From Bicyclus anynana (Eukaryota > Arthropoda > Insecta > Lepidoptera > Nymphalidae), in contig NC_069090.1 of NCBI RefSeq assembly GCF_947172395.1, positions 12,538,329 through 12,602,328 of the forward strand: DNA of 64,000 nucleotides, in the 5' to 3' direction. The notes below the pieces were generated by a model. The model was not told where the DNA came from, did no database searches, and saw only the letters and a program-made list of their open reading frames with translations. A program made the position numbers and the translations under genes. Of the stretch, positions 40,213-54,100 are shown in pieces; position 1 is the stretch's first letter; every line of letters begins with the position of its first letter.

Positions 40213-40440
40213 CAGGGCGTCTTGTAATTAATGGATAAAACGCAAATGGTAGATACACCGCCTAATTATCTAAAACTAATTTTAATAGTGTTCCAAAAAT
40301 CCAGTGACCAAGTTATATTTTTATTTCGGATTTTCAAATTTTGCTATCTTGAATCAATTTTTACAATGCTGTAGCTGCTGTAACTAAGATTTTATATATC
40401 TAATAATAAAAACTTGACATTAAACATGACATAAAGTAAA
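40213..40440. repeat. Second ACAGGGCGTC-type element, partial
   Basis: Begins ACAGGGCGTCTTGTAATT immediately after the split MITE and contains TAGATACACCGCCTAATTATC. This is shared with 52283-52445, where facing copies make a hairpin. Confidence 0.5.
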
Positions 40441-40452
40441 TCTAATTTTAAA

Positions 40453-40722
40453 AAAGTGGCAATGGGCAGGCCACATAGCTCGAAGAACCGATAGTCCCGA
40501 GGTGCTGGAATGGCGACCCCGCACCGGAAAGCGTAGTGTTGGTAGTGGTGGTGGTGGTGGTGGTGGTAGGTTGGTTAGCCCACTAGGTGGACCGAAGACA
40601 TCAAGCGAGTTGCAGGGAGTCGCTTGATTCTGGCGGTTCGAGACCGTTTTATTGGAAGTTCATGCAAGAGGTCTATGTCCAGCTGTGGACGTCCATCGGC
40701 TGCTAATGATGATGATGATGAA
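40453..40722 (+). pseudogene. RTE-type LINE 3' fragment with (GGT)n
   Basis: AGTGGCAATGGGCAGGCCAC to GGACGTCCATCGGCTGCTAA and (GAT)n. A (GGT)n run of about 22 nt has expanded inside at 40545-40567. Confidence 0.85.
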
Positions 40723-40768
40723 TAGTCTGTGGGCCAGGGCATATTTATTCATGATCATGAATTTATGA

Positions 40769-40911
40769 CGGCCTCCGTGGTGCAGTGGTATGCGCGATGG
40801 TTTTACAAGATGGAAGTCCTGGGTTCGATCCCCGACTAAGCCGATTGAGGTTTTCTTAATTGGTCCAGGTCTGGCTGGTGGGAGGCTTCGGCCGTGGCTA
40901 GTTACCACCCG
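40769..40911 (+). mobile_element. SINE 1, 5' half
   Basis: Head ACGGCCTCCGTGGTGCAGTGG to TAGTTACCACCC; the 3' half is absent. Confidence 0.85.
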
Positions 40912-41754
40912 TGTATTAACAGACTATACCTTGGATTAAAATGTTAGCATTAACACATTTACACATCACACACACACATTACAAAGGCATAATTTTTGTC
41001 ATAATAAACAAGCTAGTTTTTGCGAAATAGTAAAGATCTTAAATTCACTAAATTAGCTAAATATCTATACTTTATAAGAAAACATTAAAGTATCATAAAA
41101 ATAAGTTATCTTCTGACCGATAATTATAAAAAACAATTTTCAAAAATGTTAATTAAAAAATAACTCGAAGTATAATATTGAGTAACATATAGATATGATA
41201 ATGTGTTATTATAATAAGTGTATAATATAATTAGAGTCGTATAAAAAGCCTATTTTATGAGTTAATGAATTAATTTTCTTTTATTTCTTTTATTTCATAT
41301 TATTATTTAATTCACTATAACAACTTACAGTTTTATTCGTGACAATAATATTGCTTCTTTAAACTGAGTTTATGTAGTTTTTTAAAGGCACAAATAAAAT
41401 TTAGAAATTAACAAAATATGTATGTTTTCGCGACTCACGACTGTCACTACCGAATCTCAGTAAACTTTTGGCTGAATTTTCTTTAAAACAACGAAAAACA
41501 CACATTCAACCTTATACTAATGAGCTTGATACCTACTTATGCAAAAAAATATAAGGCGCTATGCACACATGCGCATAATTCAATTAGGAAATTAGGCACA
41601 GAACACCTGGAAAACATATTAGCGAATCATAATAATTATTATATCGCAAATAGCCCACCAACCTGCAGCGTGGTGGGCTAAAGCTTCAGATTCGACTCTA
41701 CAGTAAAAAAACCGAGGATTCAATCATCACAAAAAAATGCTAATTATATTCAGT

Positions 41755-42030
41755 TTGCCTTCATTATTAACCCATATTCGGCTCACTGCTGAGCTCGAGT
41801 CTCCTTTCAGAATGAGAGGGGTTAGGCCAAAAGTCCACCACGCTGGCCCAATATGCAGGTTTCCTCACGATATAGTGATATTTAATTTCTTAAAATGCAC
41901 AAAACTGACACATTGAAGGTACCTCCATACATGTACATGTCCCGGACCAGATTCGAACCCACACACTCCAGAGAGCCCAGTGGATATGACAGAGGTCATA
42001 TCCACTGGTCTATTACGGTTCTATTCAGTT
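41755..42030 (-). mobile_element. SINE 2, rearranged
   Basis: Complement of SINE 2 with a deletion after GGCCCAATA and a duplicated GAGGTCATATCCACTGG end. Confidence 0.7.
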
Positions 42031-42209
42031 TGCCTTAACGGATCTTAATTAAGGTTGTAGAGGTAATCTCTGGATCTGCTAAACCCATTTGAAAAATTAT
42101 TTTACCAATAGAAAGCCACGTTATTTATGAGTGTCATTGGCTATATTTATTTTGCATTCCCACGGGAACGGGGACTACAGGGGCGAAACCGTGAGACTTC
42201 TGCTAGTTT

Positions 42210-42416
42210 CATCCTACTAATATTATAAAAGTTTGTACGGATGTTTGTTACTCTTTAACGCTGCTACTACTGAAGCGATTTGGCTGAAATTTGGAATTGA
42301 GATATATTATAGCATGGATTAACACATAAGCTACTTTTTATCTCGGAAACATCCATGGTTCCCGAGGGATTTGTGAAAAACTGAATTCCACGCGGACTAA
42401 GTCGCGGGCGTCCGCT
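42210..42416 (+). mobile_element. Helitron-like element
   Basis: Begins TCCTACTAATATTATAAAAG, carries TTGGCTGAAATTTGGAAT and ACCATG-type motifs, and ends TCGCGGGCGTCCGCTA with the GCGG/CCGC hairpin. Confidence 0.7.
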
Positions 42417-42611
42417 ATTATATAAATATTGGAAGGACGAAGGGTCACTTAAGGTTCGAATTACAGTAATACCTACTTAGTGTGTTTTAATGTTTAGTAC
42501 GAAGTCAGATAATGAGAGATTGCGTATGTAGATAACGAATTTTATAGGACGATGTTACTTAAATCATTAATTAATTTGAAATGCTACCTACAAATTTATA
42601 CTCGTATGTAT

Positions 42612-42810
42612 TTTGGCTGGTGAGAGGCTTCGGCCGTGGCTAGTTACAGGTGAAGACGTACCGCCAAGCGATTTAGCGTTCCGGTACGATGCTGTGTAGA
42701 AACCGAAAGATGAAAATCCTTTCGGTTAGCCCGCTTCCATCGTAAATTGCATCATCACTTACCATCAGTGAGATTGTAGTCATGGTCATAACTTGTAAAG
42801 AATAAAAAAA
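42612..42810 (+). mobile_element. SINE 1, 3' part
   Basis: GGCTGGTGAGAGGCTTCGG, GCGATTTAGCGTTCCGG and a diverged tail with oligo-A; internally deleted. Confidence 0.75.
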
Positions 42811-43054
42811 GTAATATTTTTAGGGATGATGACAATTTTCTAAATTGTATAAAAATTAAGACTAGGTATGCTAATAGTAAGGCATTTTAGTAGAAGTAAC
42901 AGGGTATCTGCAATTGTTACATACTTAAAGGGTCATATTTGCGACATTACCTACCACATATCGCTCAAAAAAGCTCAATGATAAATGGCACGAATGAATG
43001 ACGTCATGAAAGTAGTAAAGCAACAGGAAGCAGTATCTCAGACATTGACATCAT

Positions 43055-43810
43055 CAGATAAATAACAATTACTTCTGCGCCATAATTATCAGAATCGAGG
43101 AAACAATTCAGAAGCTAAAAAGACTTGACATTAAGAAAGGTGCTGGTCCCGACAATCTACCTCCATTATTTATCAATAGGTGTTCGGTACCTTTATCATT
43201 ACTAGTTTGTTTAATCTATAATAAATCACTTCATACCCGGTGTTTTCCAGATTTGTGATAATGTGCAAGGATAGTACCTATATATATAAAAAGGGTGGCC
43301 GCGAGAATATCGCTAAAATCCGAAGCTCAGTACGGCTTTGTGACTGCACGATCCACTATCACAAATCTATCGAATTTCACAAATTTCATAACAGATTTAG
43401 TCAACTTTCGTCAACAAGTGGATGCAATCTACACCGACTTCTCTAAGGCTTTTGACAAGGTTAATCACAAACTGCTCTTTGTAAAACTGTCTTCCTTTGG
43501 CCTCGGCGGATCGTTCCTTTAACGGCTTTGCTCTTACCTAAACAATAGAAATTCATATGTCGCAGTTAAAGGCCATACATCGCACACGTATAGGGTCTCT
43601 TCAGGAGTCTCCCTGGGCTCAGTTTTGGGACCACTACTATTCAACATTTGTGTAAATGACATTACAAGCTGCTTTCAAAATTCAAAATATTTCATTTTTG
43701 CAGACAATTTAAAATTTGTAAGAAAGATTGCCGAAAGCAGAAATGTTGCCTTAGTGCAAGGCAACATCGATAGAGTCTCAGATTGGTGTGGAAGAAATGC
43801 CATAAATCTA
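43055..43810 (+). pseudogene. Jockey-superfamily LINE RT fragment, inactive
   Basis: Frames joined across shifts show IKKGAGPDNLPP (43130-43165), QYGFVTARST, TDFSKAFDKVNHKLL (43435-43470), GSVLGPLLFNI (43618-43650) and IFADN (about 43695-43710). The catalytic FADD has become FADN. The fingers motif NYRPIS is deleted and stops interrupt the frame, so it cannot be functional. An RTE fragment joins it on the right. Confidence 0.85.
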
Positions 43811-43930
43811 ATCCACTGCTGGACATAGGCTTCTTGCATGTACTTCCAATCATAACGGTCTCGAGCCGCCAGCTCCATCGGCTCCCTGCAACCCGCTTGA
43901 TGTCCTCCAAGCAATTCCAATTCCAGCACC
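43806..43930 (-). pseudogene. RTE-type LINE 3' fragment
   Basis: CCACTGCTGGACATAGGCTTC and CCCGCTTGATGTCCTCC, the complement of the RTE 3' coding end. Joined directly to the jockey-type fragment. Confidence 0.8.
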
Positions 43931-44214
43931 TCCCTCTTATAAATACCCTATTATAAATTTACGTTTCTCCTATTATTTGTACTAAGTTATACTTGAAATA
44001 AATATTTTAATAATTACATGTCCGAGATATAAACAAACAATTTCGTCATTGACGAAAGAAAAATATATATTATTTGCAGAGTGACGTTCAATTTGATTTT
44101 ATCTTAATAATTATTAAAATTACATTTACGCTCAAGGTAATGATTATTTCCTTGTAACTCAAAAAACAGCCTTGTTTCCTAAAGCTGAACATCCTCTGTG
44201 ATATCTCCCACAGG

Positions 44215-44400
44215 TTGTGCTTAACTAGGAGACTGAGCCCTCATTCGCACGAGAGTTTTTTAACGGACGTTAAAAAAGCGTTCAAATAAAACATATGCAT
44301 TCCCAAGTATATGTTCACAGGACAGCGTTTTAAAAACACGACGCTATTATATAATTTTTATATTATATGTCGCCGGGGAAGCTTGGCTCACTGAGGGCTC
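44215..44400. repeat. Dispersed foldback-like repeat
   Basis: CATTCGCACGAGAGTTTTTTAACGG, GTTAAAAAAGCG and GACAGCGTTTTAAAAACACG. Short inverted motifs suggest a decayed MITE; family unknown. Confidence 0.35.
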
Positions 44401-44694
44401 TATGGCCTCAGACCTAATAGTTGTCATGTTTGCTCTGTGGTTATTTCGAATCGACTTGTTATCTAGTGGTCTGATCATTTTGCAGTCAAAATACTATTCC
44501 GCTTTGATTTAATTAATAATTAGTCTCTCAAGTAATGATGACAGGTGACAGCAGTAGAAAAGAAACTCTTTAGGTTCTGTGTTGAGATTTTGCTGTCGTA
44601 ATGGTCAGCAAAATCTACGTTAATTAATTTAATAAATTTAGAATCAAGTTTTCATGTAATTAGGTTTTGATTATTTACTCTAGAAGTAATTAAG

Positions 44695-45145
44695 ATTGTA
44701 AAACGTTACCACCATAACGAACGTGGCGGCGATCGACCAATAGGAAATGATCACGTAACTCTCATCCAATGGCATCGCGTCCCAAATGGCGCGTACGCGT
44801 GTACCGTCACTGTGTATTCACTCTAGTGAGGCATCCTGCCTCCGTCTGTCTCCGTAGTCTATTGATTTAGTTATTCAGTTCTAATCGCGTTTTTAAGATG
44901 GAATAATCGACTTCTACAATCTACTTGTTAAGTATAGTGAAATAGTGAAGTGTTAAGTAGTGTTATTAAGAAAAGGAAAGTAATTAGTGACTTGGGCTAT
45001 TAATTGGTTCAATTCTTTGTTGAGCAGCTTGAGGCGTCATGCTGCTTGTCGCGTTAGTGATTTTGTTCGATAATGTTTCGTGATGAAGTAATTATTGATC
45101 TTAAATTGTTTACTGTGGGCATGGAGAGCACGTCGGGCAGGGTTG
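44695..45145 (+). promoter_or_regulatory. Promoter-like block and possible first exon
   Basis: A local drop in A+T content with two CCAAT-like boxes (GACCAATAGG at 44737, TCCAATGGC at 44765), a TTCAGT initiator-like site near 44875 and an open segment from ATG 45073. It ends in a good donor context, GTTG/GTGAGTG (45145/45146). No following exon was found before gene C, and the peptide has no known domain. It could equally be the 5' end of a retrotransposon. Confidence 0.3.
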
Positions 45146-45493
45146 GTGAGTGTTTACTAGTATTAAAAGGCGCCTTTAAACCACACCCAATGGTCACAAG
45201 TCCTGGGACTTGCTCGATGTACTTCCTCTACCACAACTACCAGGGTAAAATAGTAAAATTAAGAGTAGTATTGTGTAAGCGATTAGTGAGGTTAAGCATA
45301 GCATACCTATTGTAATTGGCAGAACCGATGACCAAGGTTAGGTCAGTGGTTCTGTCCATATTATTAGTGTCTCTACGATTTTTACGACATATATAATTTA
45401 GGCTAAAAATTTTCAGCCTAAATTAAACTTATCAGGTATGTCTGACTACATGTAGGGAGTAGGCTCTCATTCAATAAGGAATCTATAAAAATA

Positions 45494-45853
45494 CTAGCGG
45501 ACTCCCACGACTTCGTCCGCGTGGAAATCAATGTAAACTTTCAACCCCTATTTTACCTCTTTATGTGTTGAATTTTATTGAATCACATTATATTTCGTAT
45601 GTTTTTATGATTTAAAAACAAATTTTTAAACTGTAACTCTAAAAATGAAGGACTTTCTAGACATACTTTCAACCCCTATTTCACCCCCTTCTATTTAATA
45701 TTGTATGGTCAAAAAGTACCCTAAGTTTTGCTTCAATTTACCATTCTACTAAACAGTTACAAACTACAAAATTCATCTTGATCGTTAAGTAATGAAAAGG
45801 TAACAGACAGACAGACATACAGACTTTCTTTCGCATTCAAATATTAGTATAGA
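45494..45853 (-). repeat. Helitron-like element, second subtype
   Basis: Complement of the subtype ending GGGAGTCCGCTAG, with TTCAACCCCTATTTCACCCCC modules and the ACAGACAGACAGAC run before ATATTAGTATAGAT. Confidence 0.6.
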
Positions 45854-46164
45854 TGACTGATGTCAGCAGCGATGAATATATAATTTTAAAATCTATATCA
45901 CATAATGGTGCTAAGTTTTTAGCATCTTGCATTAGCGCACTTATGTTTAATACTATTGAATCCCTGCTAACGCAAACGATTCCATTTTTTAACCGATTTC
46001 TAAAAAAGGAGCAGGTTCTCAATTCGACTATTTATATTTTTTTTTAATGTATGTTACGCGATTACTCGAAGACGCCTGCACAGATTTGAATAATTGTTTT
46101 TTTGTTTAAAAGGGTATACTCCTGAGGTGCTCCCGTTGTCACCGTGATCTGATAATGGGATCCT

Positions 46165-46440
46165 GGAGAAAATCAAAATCAAAATCAAAAATCATTTATT
46201 TCAAGTAGGCTCAGTTTACAAGCACTTCTGACACGTCAGTTGACTATTTGTAAAGATTCTACCACCGGTTCGGAAGGCGGGTTCTGCTGAGAAGAAACCG
46301 GCAAGAAACTCAACAGTTGCTCTTTTTAAAAAAAATTACAATTACAACATTGTAATTACAACATTGTAATTTACAATTGATGACAACATTACAATTTCTT
46401 GTAGTTTTACTTTCTGTGTGAAGGTGGAAGCTGATCCAAC
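46165..46440 (-). repeat. LINE 3'-untranslated end
   Basis: On the minus strand it ends GCCTACTTGAAATAAATGAT followed by a (TTTTGA)n tail; the body has TTCTCAGCAGAACCCGCCTT. A common lepidopteran non-LTR 3' end. Confidence 0.55.
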
Positions 46441-48182
46441 GGCCTCCAAGCATCTTTATCATTAAGGAACAAGAAAGAAATCGAGGGGGACTTGCAAAAA
46501 TTATGAGAGCGACTAGTGTATTTGTTAACTTTTTAATTAAGCACTTTAAATCACTTCAATTTCATGTAGTGATAGCTCTTTAGCTCACAAATAAAATGGC
46601 TTTATAGTGGTAAAGAATTTCTTAAAATCAGTTCTGTAGATCCAGAGATCTCTACAATACCACTAACTTTACCTCTTTACAATATTAGTTTATTAGATTA
46701 ATCTCAGAATCGATGTATTCAATATATTGCAGAGCCGAATAAGAGGGAGTTTTAGACTTATTTGAATGAGTCAGATAAACATTGAGGGAAGGGAGGGAAA
46801 AACAAGGAAGAAGGCTTTCATGTTGTTGAGTACCTCCACCAAGTATGAGCCCTCTTTATTGGTGGCTATGCTTAGTGTACATTTATTTATTTTTTCTATC
46901 AAATATTCTACCAAATCTAAAGTCCCCTCGATGCTCGATAAAGTACACTTTAGCGTCATAAAATAGCTCTCCTACCACAATGTTATTTATTTCAAGATGA
47001 AGTCGAATCTCGTTTGTAAGTTCAATCATTTTTTGCCGTGCAACATATACAAAGAATAATTATTACGTAGTTACGTACATAATACGTAGCTCAGTGGTAA
47101 TTGTGCTATTACCTTAAATGTTGGAAATTATGCAGTGGATCTTTATCAACTGATTAAGATGTGAAACAAAAATTTATAAATAATTATGACTACAATAAAA
47201 TTTTAAACTTTTTATAATCCTGACTCAAAATTAATTGATTTCCTCTTCTTCTTTGTTCTCTATATTAAATCCGATTTCTCTGTATATAAAATTTTATGTA
47301 GAAAGCTTTATCTAGCCTTGTGTGGATTTCTTTTCTTTTTACAATAAAATAAATAATAAATAGGTTATGTATGTAACTTTACTGCGGTTAACATTTAAGC
47401 AATTTCAGCGGATGGTATCTGCCTTTTCATCTAACGCCTGATATTTTTATATTACTTGATAAGTGACTAAATTTTGTTTCTGTTTAACAAGCAAATGTCA
47501 CAATGATGTTAAAAAAAAGAAATTTGTGCAAATTTCTCCCTATCATTTGTGGCTAGTTGCCTCGACTGGTGACAGAATGACTGGCTCATTTTTGCCCAAA
47601 GGATCAACCTGTCCGTCTAGGAAATGCAGCCAGTACTCTTGCCACAATTCCACATGGGCACGATTATGTATTATTAGGATAAGTTAGCTTAAGTTCCTTA
47701 TTAAATTCTTTCCGCAATATATTTTTTATGCGCTACATTTTGCCCGTCTGTCTGAGGCATAATATGTGTTGTTTGATAAACCAGTAAAGGAGATGGTCCA
47801 AAATTGTATGGAGGCCAGGATCAGTCATTGTACCCTAGCGGAACTAAAAGAAGATATTTTTTTTAACTATTTTTGATTATACAAATCTACGAATTTACTT
47901 TAATTCTTTCGAAATAATATTCATTATCTCCTAAGAAATGCAAAATTAATAAGGTTAATAATGGCGGATAGATGTAGTTTTCAATGCATTAATCGATTTG
48001 ACGTTTGCTGACAATTATTGTCATGTCATAGTTGCTCTACCTACAGTATACTCTACCTAAAGTACCTACTGCGATAACTGTACAAATAAAACGCTGTTAT
48101 CTGATTTTTCTTTTAAATTTTAATTAATAATTAAATGTATATAGTTATATTATTATAGTTGAATTACAATAGATATATATTG
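46441..48182. other. Intergenic stretch downstream of gene C
   Basis: 47545-47700 is the RLVASTGDR-family LINE piece also seen at 12735. The remainder shows no gene or assignable repeat. Short open frames at 46766-46966 lack a domain. Confidence 0.4.
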
Positions 48183-51100
48183 TTAGTCTACGGTTAACTG
48201 TCTAAAGGAGCCAGGCATTCCTAAATATTCCTCGTTAAATTTAAAGGCACTCCGTTTGGATTCATCTGCCACAAGCCTATTACATAAACCGATTAGTTTC
48301 TGTGCTTCCTCCGTCTTGAGAATGCTCTCCCATTGTTCTGAAAAGAAAATGTATAATTTATATTTATTTTTATTTTGAAACTGACTTTTTATTAGTATTT
48401 ATAGCAGAGCAGAGCATGGCCAGAACCTGCCCTGCATTTTGTAAAGTTACAGCGGTGTGACTTAATTTCACATTGTCTGTACCATCAACTAATAAAATAA
48501 ACATCAAATGAATTGACAAATAGTGCATTAAGATATAATTGCGGTAAGTTGAAAATTAGAGCCGAGGGATATTGAAAGAAAGAAAGAAAGAAAATATCTT
48601 TATTGCTACCATTATGCCACACATCACAATTATCGGAGAATAATAAATACCCTGCGATATGTGGCATAACCTAAGCAAAGGTCCCAGCTCAGCATATTGC
48701 TGTATGCTCCCCGTATGCAAAAAAGCATACAGCGCTGATTTTCAGCTAGGACCCCGTTCCAAGTGCTACCACGAAAACAGGCAACATAAACCCGTATTTA
48801 AAGCTTTAACTACATTAAAACTTATAACTAGTTAAAATATATTGCTGCTCGAGTCTGGCGAGAGCTACAGTAATCAAGCTGATGCTGTGATTATCAAAGC
48901 GCACGTTTGTCATACGACGTTTTTAACACATTTGCGAGGAAACATTGCCTGTTTTCCATATGATGACATTTTAATACGCTTGTAAGTTTAGGTATATATC
49001 GGTCGATTTTTCAGACACTAAGCTTAGAGTAGCCTTTTTACGCTACGATTTATTAATCCGACGTCTGACGATGTCGGATTAAGTTTTTACCCACCTTGTA
49101 ATTTAGAACAGCTTGGTAGTACACCACCATAATCCTCTGGTAAAACTTCCTTGGGTATTTCCTTCTGCAAATCCTCATAAGAACTGTGTACTTGCAATCT
49201 ATTTGCAACTTTTTCCTTCAGCCCCTGTTTGAATATGAACACAATTTTGTCCACAAACGACGGTGCATTTAAAATGTGTATGCCGCTGATCCTTATACCA
49301 TAACCGGCCTGTAAAATGAATGCAAAATTATTATATTACTAGCGGACGCCCGCGACTTCATCCGTTTGGAATTCAGTTTTTCTCAAATCCCGCAAGAACC
49401 ATGGATTTTTTTGGGATAAAAAGTAGCCTATGTGGTAATCCAGTGTATTATCTATGTTTGTTTTAAATTTAAGTCAGTTTGTCTTCTCAATGTTTTTCTA
49501 AGACTACAAAGCATGGACGACAAATGTGTCGGACAGCAAAAATATGGAATCATTCATATCTATCCTTCCATCCTAGCATCCTTCTCCAACATCACATCTC
49601 GGTGTTGGAGAAGGATGCTTCGTATACTATGGACTGTCAGAATAAAAAATGTTCTGCGTCCTTATTATGTATCTCAGTGTACCATTTAAACAATGAGTTA
49701 CTACACCGATTTTTGTCGTATTTTCGTTTTTGTGATTACCTATTATAGTTATTTCTATGAAATTACCTTGAATATGTCATTTGACATAAAGTGGCAATGA
49801 TCTTTTGTTTTAACTATCGTCTAACATGAATATTTTAACAAGATTACGTAAATATCAGTTTTTCGTTAAAATAACTTTACCTGCTAATACCACTACTAGA
49901 CTAATGTTATTTTACGGAAAATGACGTTTATTGTGTCATTTCGTTAAAAGCACAAAGTTAGATGATTTCAAAAACGAAAATACGATGAAAAACGATGTAG
50001 TGATTACTTGAATGGTACACCGAGTTACATAATAACCCTGCTGATCCTGAAACAGCTTTGCTTTACTGTACTAGACACTCGGCTATAACTTTGACGACCT
50101 CCGTGGCGCAGTGGTATGCGCGGTGGATTTACAAGACGGAGATCCTGGGTTTGATCCCCGGCTGGGCCGATTGAGGTTTTGTTAATTGGTCCAGGTCTGA
50201 CTGGTGGGAGGCGTCAGCCGTGGATAGTTACCACCCTACCGGCAAAGACATACCGCCAAGCGATTTAGCGTTCCAATACAATATCGTCAGAAACCGAAAG
50301 GGGGTGAGGATATTCATCCTCCTCCTAAAATGTTATTATCAGAGAACATGAGATGAGCTATCCGATTGTTTTTTTTTTTTATTCTTTACAATTATTATCG
50401 TTTTAACAAATATTACGTACCTACCTACTATAAAAAAGTTCAACGTAACTTTCATTTATAACAATAATACAAGGAACTTGAAAAATAAGATAAAAAATTT
50501 GAATGCAAGAGGCGTAAACAAAAACAATACTAATTAAAACTGCCAGTTTTTTTATTGTTTACAAATTATCCTTTTAACAAATATTACGTACCTACCTACT
50601 ATAAACAGTTCAATGAAACTTTCATTTATAACAATAATATCAGGAACTTGAAAAATGAGATAAAAATTTTAATGCAAGAGACGTAAACAACAACAATAAT
50701 TAAAAATACCAGACGGACATAATCGCCGGCAGGCTATAATAATTACACTGCATGTTTAACAGACTCAACAGTAGGTACATATATTTATGTATTGGATAGA
50801 AGCAGGCATTACTTTGCGGAAGATCATCATGAATAAATAATAATTTATTTATTTTGCTATAATCCGCGAAAAGCCGACGAACCCATGCAACAACGTCACC
50901 CAGTTCCGACAAAATACTCTGGATTAACACATAGGCTACTTTTATCCCGAAAAAAATCCATGATTTCCCGAGATTTGCGAAAATTTGAGATTTTGATGAT
51001 ATCAATGTTTCTTACTCATTCACGCCTCGACTACTGAACTGAATTAGCTGAAATTTGGCATTGAGATATATTTTAGCCTGGATTAACACATAGGCTACTT

Positions 51101-54100
51101 TTTATCCTGGAAAAATACATGGTTTCCAAGGCATTTGTGAAAAACTAAATTTCACGCGGACGAAGTCGCGGGCGTCCGCTAGTTATTGATAACTCGAGGA
51201 CTCAACTAATATCGCGCTTACTATAATGCAGTCGATTTACATTAACAACAACTCGACTTACTAGTGAGCACGAGTCTCCTCTCAGAATTCGAGAGGTTAG
51301 GCCAATAGTTCACCATGCTGGCCCCATGCAGATTGGTAGACTTCACACACGCAGAGAATAAGTTTTTGTTAGAGTTCCTTAGTCCACAGGCAACCCTTAA
51401 AGTTTCGCAATGTCTGTCTGTCCGTCCGTCTATCCTTGGTTTAGCGCAGAAAAAAAATTAGGGTTCCTTCCCTCCATGTAAAGTAAGGCGATGTTTTTTT
51501 CGTATATCTCATAGTGTGTGACAGTGATAGTGTATATCGATGTCGGTATTTTTGCAATAAAAGGGTTTAAACTGCTCATTTAATATATGGAACCCTACGC
51601 ATGCGTGGCGCACGCACTTGGCCGGTTTTTTTTATACAAATAGGCTCGCGTTTGACCATAATCTAACCTGATGGTAAGTGTAGATACAGTCTAAGATGGG
51701 ACACGCTTGCCTAGAAGGTGCCTATTCACTCTTGTTTTGAAGATACCCAAGTTATAAGATTCAGGAAACACAGACTTGGCAAGGGTATTCCACACCTTAG
51801 CCGTGCGTATGAGAGAAGAAGACGCAAAGCGTTTTGTACGGGTCCTAGGGACATCATAGGGATGAAAACCCACCCGATGTCTTGCGGTGCAATGGTAAAA
51901 AGGCGAAGATGGTATGACGCCGAATGGCTCCGGTTTTTATTACTGTTTATGTATTAATAAGAAGTTACTTACAGTGCATAAAACTTCAGCTTTCTTCAGA
52001 AGAATTGGATTTAGCTTCGTGATTGCGTTCACGCTTTTAACATTCTGCAGGTCCAAGATGTGCCTTTCAGACATATTGTACTCGAAATTTCTACAGTATT
52101 CTGAGATCTATAAATTAATATTTTATAATATATAATATTATATATAAATAACACGATTAAATATATATTACACGATTTTACGAGTTTTCAACTAGCTTTA
52201 TTAGTAGACAAAATATACTGTGTAAACTGCCGTTTAATTGGAATTACACTTGGTATACTAGAATCGGTTAATAATAGTAAAAAATATACAGGACGTCCCG
52301 TAATTTGTAAATAAAACGCAAATTAATAGATACACAACCTAATTATCAAAATATAATTTGAATAGTTATATTTTTTTTTCTTACGGATTTTTTTTAACTA
52401 TTAAAATTAGTTTTAGATAATTATATGGTGTATCTATGTAGATGTATGTATATTATATATAAGCCCCGATAACTCAACAATAAAGGAACCGGTCACACCA
52501 CGTGGTTTGATCCCCGCACGTATTGTAGTACCGACACACACCTAACACTGTTTTTCTTTCTGATTGATAAGTATTTAATTAGTAAAAAACAAAATAAAAT
52601 AAATATTTAAGGGGCTCCCATTCAACAAACGTGAATTTTATCGCTCGTTTTTTAGACAACTAGCGAACAATTAGCAATTCATTTTCTTGTTATAGATGGT
52701 AGATGGTACGCAACTCTTCGTGTGCGAGTCCGATTCGCACTTGGCCGGTTTTTTTAATCAACTTTGACCTAAATAAATATGCAACTATAATAATATTGTT
52801 GCTTGAGGTCGTGGCCCCACTGGTTAGACTTGCTGAGTAACTATTTACGAGAAAAAAGCGATGCTGTCACTTACCATAAAACTGTATCTCATGTAAGCTA
52901 ATAAAGAAAAATTTTCCAAATTTATAATCTTCGTCAGTATGATTCTCGACTGATCTTTGGGATTCAGTTTTGGTAACATTATAAAATTGCTGAAAAAGAG
53001 GAAATTTGATTAACAACTTTTCAATTTTCATACTTTTGTCAATTGATTTAAATCAATAGTAGGTACATTTATACTATTCAGTTAATAACTTAAATTAATT
53101 AAATCTATACTAATATTATAAAGCTGAAGAGTTTGATTGTTTGTTTGATTGAACGCGCTAATCTCTGGAACTACTGGTCCGATTTGAAAAATTCTTTCAG
53201 TGTTAGATAGTCCATTTATAGGATATATGTTATTCCCGTATTCCTTAGGGAACGAGAACCACGCGGGTGAAACCGCGCGGCGTCAGCTAGTAGTACATAA
53301 TACCGAGTACTACGTAACACAATGTAAGAAGATATTTTTGAGTTATACGGTCTCATCATTATTAACCCATATTTGGCTCACTGCTGAGCTCGAGTCTCCT
53401 CTCAGAATGAGAGGGGTTAGGCCAATAGTCCACCTCGCTGGCCCAATGCGGATTGGCAGATTTCACACACGCAGAGAATTAAGAAAATTCTCTGGTATGC
53501 AGGTTTCCTCACGATGTTTTCCTTCACCGTTTGAGACACGTGATATTTAATTTCTTAAAATGCACACAACTGAAAAGTTAGAGGTGCATGCCCCGGGCCA
53601 GATTCGAACCCACACCCTCCGGAGTAGGAGGCATAGGTCATATCCACTAGGCTGTCACGGCACGTTATAACATCACTCTCGTCATCAATCTAGGGCACTG
53701 GTCACAAAAAAAAATATAAATACATACACTTACATAGATTCTGCAATATCTTTAAATTCATCTACAGATCTGTTCAAACATAACTCAGGTATCATTCCTC
53801 TAGTAGTCAACAATTTATCGATTCTCGTTTTAGTCATTTCTAGGGATCCTCTTCCAAGTATGTGTAATCTCTCTAGCATATTGCGGTCTAAAAATAAGGA
53901 AATGGATTCCATAATCAATCAATCAATCAATCAATCAACAGCCTGTATTCGTCCACAGCTGGACATAGGCCTTTCCAAAAGCGCGCCACCACACGTGATC
54001 CTCCGCCTTCCTCATCCAGCCACTTCCCACTACCTTCTTGATGTCGTCGGACCATCTAGCTGGAGGGCATCCTACACTGCGTTTGCTAATACGCGGTCTC

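Noticed and set aside
43240..43828. Active reverse transcriptase gene
   Set aside because: Catalytic FADD is FADN, the fingers motif is deleted and stops break the frame.
45837..46047. Small overlapping frames on both strands
   Set aside because: A+T-rich chance frames at the end of a Helitron-like copy, with no homology signature.
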